Shown here in pieces: positions 61,401 through 64,000 of a DNA stretch of 64,000 bases. Source of the stretch: Nepenthes gracilis. Lineage: Eukaryota; Streptophyta; Magnoliopsida; Caryophyllales; Nepenthaceae. The position numbers and the translations under genes were made by a program. The notes beneath the pieces were generated by a model that made no database searches, was not told the origin of the DNA, and saw only the letters and a program-made list of their open reading frames with translations. Position 1 is the stretch's first letter. Each line of letters opens with the position of its first letter. The stretch lies in assembly GCA_033239525.1 (NCBI GenBank), contig BSYO01000003.1:25103540-25167539 (forward strand), in the 5' to 3' direction.

Positions 61401-62539
61401 TACAAAGATTATCATACATAACAAGACAGATATGAGCACAATGAAGATGGCTCAATGAACAAAATGAATTTTTATTTTTGTATAAATTAATCATTTTTTA
61501 TTTTTAAATTTTAAATAGTATTATTAAACATAAAATCTAGAAATAAAAATAAGACTTTAAAAATAGAAATTACATAAACTATTTTCAACAATTTTATATA
61601 CAATTTAATATCAAAAAATAAATTTAAAGTTTAAATAGCAAAATCAGAAATATTGACACTATTTTCCAATATAATAGAACTCTTATTTTAATATACGATC
61701 TATAAAAAAATTCCTACATCTTATTAGAAATATGAACACCAAAATCAGAATAAAATTATCAGGTATTGGAATAAATTTCAGTTAGATTTAATTTAAAATA
61801 AATTTAAGTCAAATGCTTATTTTTTTATTGAATCAAATTTACCGAATAAATTTATTATTATTTAAATCAACCCTCCTCTTGAACCAACATACTTTCAAAT
61901 TTAATTATATTTTATCTATTTGTAATAACATTTAATAAATTTAAAAAGATCCATGTTAAGAAGAAAATAAATTCATAAGAAATTAAATATTAAACAATTT
62001 ATTCACACATATATCAAGAATTTTAAATTTTATAATTAAATTGATCATTTTTTTATAAATGCACTCATGCATCCCTCGAGTATTATCAAACTTTATAATA
62101 GAAATGATTTGTAATAGATTTTAATAAATTATTAGTGCTTTTAGTTTTAGGAAGCGTTAAATTATTAATGGTTATAGTCATTTTTATATATATTATACTT
62201 ATTTTATTTAAATTTTTTTTTTATGTAAACTAAAATTTTTCTTTCTTAATAGTCACATCAATAATACTAGTAAATTTATTAGATTATAGTGCTAGATTTT
62301 TAGACCAATATCTAAAAATACAAAGATGAAACTAAATTTATTCAAACCAATTGATAAAATTAGTTTCATTAAATAGCAAAATAGAAGAAGCCTACAAATG
62401 TAGCAAAATCGAAATAAATATTATAATAAATTAAATACTTATATTAATATATTTAAATAACAAATATAGGAAAAATAAAAAATATAAATAGTATTGTTGT
62501 AATTCATATTTGGATATAATTACAAGATACTAATTAACT
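61401..62539. other. AT-rich DNA between the copia remnant and the viral segment
   Basis: No gene, RNA or delimited repeat recognised. Confidence 0.4.
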
Positions 62540-64000
62540 ATTATAATTATTTTCATTTATTTACAAAAATACTTAATAATATTTCATCAAAAGTGCCTAT
62601 CTGATAGATTTCTTCCATGTATTGTGTGGGCAAAGTCCAAGCCTGATAATTCTGACCATTATTCGGTATACTCGGTGAAATAGACATGTCTGTAAAGATG
62701 CGGACTACCTGCACCTGAACAGAAAGACCTTATGAAGCTTCACTTTCTTCCCATTCATCTTCATTAAATTCATCATTTTTAATTTCTGATTCTAGGGTAT
62801 AAATTATGTTCCTATTTAATTGATTAGTTATTTTTGATTGTATGTTCATGTTTAGTTGATAATTATTTTGTTTATTTAGATTGTTATTATTTTTTATCAT
62901 ATTAGATATATTATTTTGAGAATTGTTCCAAAGATTTTTATTTTTATCTCGTTGATGAACATTTCTTATATACGGGAGAAACCATTCAAAAAATGGTAAA
63001 TTCCTTTTGAGTAAATTCATTATTTGTTTCCACGTACTCATATATTCTTTTGTTTGTTCTTTTGTAAAAGTTCTAAAAAATCAATTTCTAACATTATTAT
63101 ATTTTTCTAACATAAAATCTTTTCTAAGTGTATCCATATCTGAAATAAATTCTCTTTCAAGGGTTATAACATTAATTGTTTGTATTTCTGATAGAGTTGG
63201 TGATTGTGGAGTCTGTTGTGTAATTATTTCAGGAATAGGGTTTCTACTTTCTAGATTTCTTGTATTATGAGAATACGTAAATGAGTGTCTAGTATTTGTT
63301 AATAATCTAGAAGTGTCATAATCATTTCTAGACGATTTATTAATCGTCTAGCAGGTTCGTAGTTATTTTGAGTATTTTTATATTCGGAAATAATTGATGG
63401 AGGTCTTAATGATCTAGGTAAATAATTTTGAGGTTGACTAAAATTTAACATAATATTACCTTCAGGTGTTTCAGTAATATTTGTGAATTCTTTTCTTGTT
63501 ATATGACTAGCAGGTTGATGAAGATTCACTTGCCAGTATTGTGGTAAAGTGATTTCATCCCATTTTAATAATTTTAGAGTAAAAGTAGCAGCGTGTTCAA
63601 CTTCTACTTGTAAAACGATTGTTTCACCGGGTGTAGTTTGAATGAGACATTTTGGATTAAATTGACTAGTAAGTAATTTAAAATAGATTCGATAAAGGAT
63701 TAAAAATCCTCTTCGATTTTCCTGTTGAGCTAAGCCAGGACGGTGAACATTAAAAACTAATGTGTTAAGTATAGTTGGGTCATTAAGATCAACTGAAAAG
63801 TTAGGTGCACAATTAAAATAAATTGGTCCATTACATAAATTAGATTGAACGATTGCTAAAAGAGAATATTTATATTTCAATAACGTTTGATCACGTAAAC
63901 ATAATAAAACTGGTGTGTCAATTCCTAATTTGGTTAATGGTTTAATTGCTATTTGAATTAAGCCATAGTGAATATAATTATAACCTTGTTGTTTAATTTT
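62540..64000 (-). pseudogene. Endogenous pararetrovirus-like segment (caulimovirid movement-protein region), broken
   Basis: A minus-strand frame is open from the window edge (64000) to a stop at about 63299. Its product resembles the 30K-type movement protein of plant pararetroviruses, with the conserved central part near 63950-63700; among these, endogenous florendovirus-like sequences seem the best fit. The frame is then shifted near 63325. The viral-looking text continues in another frame to about 63075, where a tryptophan position is a stop, and on through an asparagine-rich, coiled-coil-like stretch (63041-62730) that ends in an acidic tail. Another in-frame stop follows, with weak continuation to about 62560. 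With at least one frameshift and two stops, it cannot make the full protein. The rest of the virus would be outside the window. Confidence 0.65.

Overview
The window is nuclear DNA of a flowering plant. It is AT-rich, its genes carry many introns, and a large part of the spacing is old retrotransposon and DNA-transposon sequence. I cannot name the species. The proteins look like ordinary angiosperm proteins. Most open reading frames in the window are noise or single exons. The real genes had to be pieced together from exons by reading splice sites and comparing the translated products with remembered families.

Layout. Positions 1-4526 hold an old LTR retrotransposon with almost no coding capacity (LARD-like): a 5' LTR cut by the window edge, a primer-binding site of the TTGGCGCC type, internal tandem repeats, a polypurine tract and a complete 3' LTR. 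A decayed Ty3/gypsy gag fragment lies at about 5.8-6.4 kb and a telomere-motif tandem repeat at 7.7 kb. Positions 9267-20062 (minus) are a five-exon TMEM208/SND2-type ER membrane protein gene whose introns are swollen by SINEs and a solo LTR. Positions 21.5-27.3 kb are repeat-derived, with another LTR-like stretch and a clean solo LTR (25675-26288, target duplication AAATT). Positions 27667-34666 (plus) are a complete five-exon cellulose-synthase-like C gene (CSLC6 type, 689 aa). Positions 36396-43644 (minus) are a complete twelve-exon FKBP62/ROF1-type co-chaperone gene (573 aa). Positions 45949-57183 (minus) are a six-exon ER-lumenal FKBP15-type gene (153 aa) with one GC-AG intron. Downstream of it is a small foldback MITE with an 8-bp target duplication. 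From 57.3 kb to the end is very AT-rich sequence with decayed Ty1/copia remnants. The last 1.4 kb is a broken endogenous pararetrovirus-like segment that begins with a movement-protein-like reading frame.

How the genes relate. CSLC6 makes the glucan backbone of xyloglucan in the Golgi. The other three genes serve protein targeting or folding: TMEM208 at the ER membrane, FKBP15 in the ER lumen, and FKBP62 in the cytosol and nucleus with Hsp90. The FKBP62-FKBP15 head-to-tail pair repeats an arrangement I recall for both paralogous pairs in Arabidopsis, so it looks like an old conserved linkage.

The most unusual feature is a dispersed repeat of about 250-300 bp, rich in TATCGG/CCGATA motifs. 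I see about nine copies in both orientations in the introns of all four genes. I do not recognise it as a named family.
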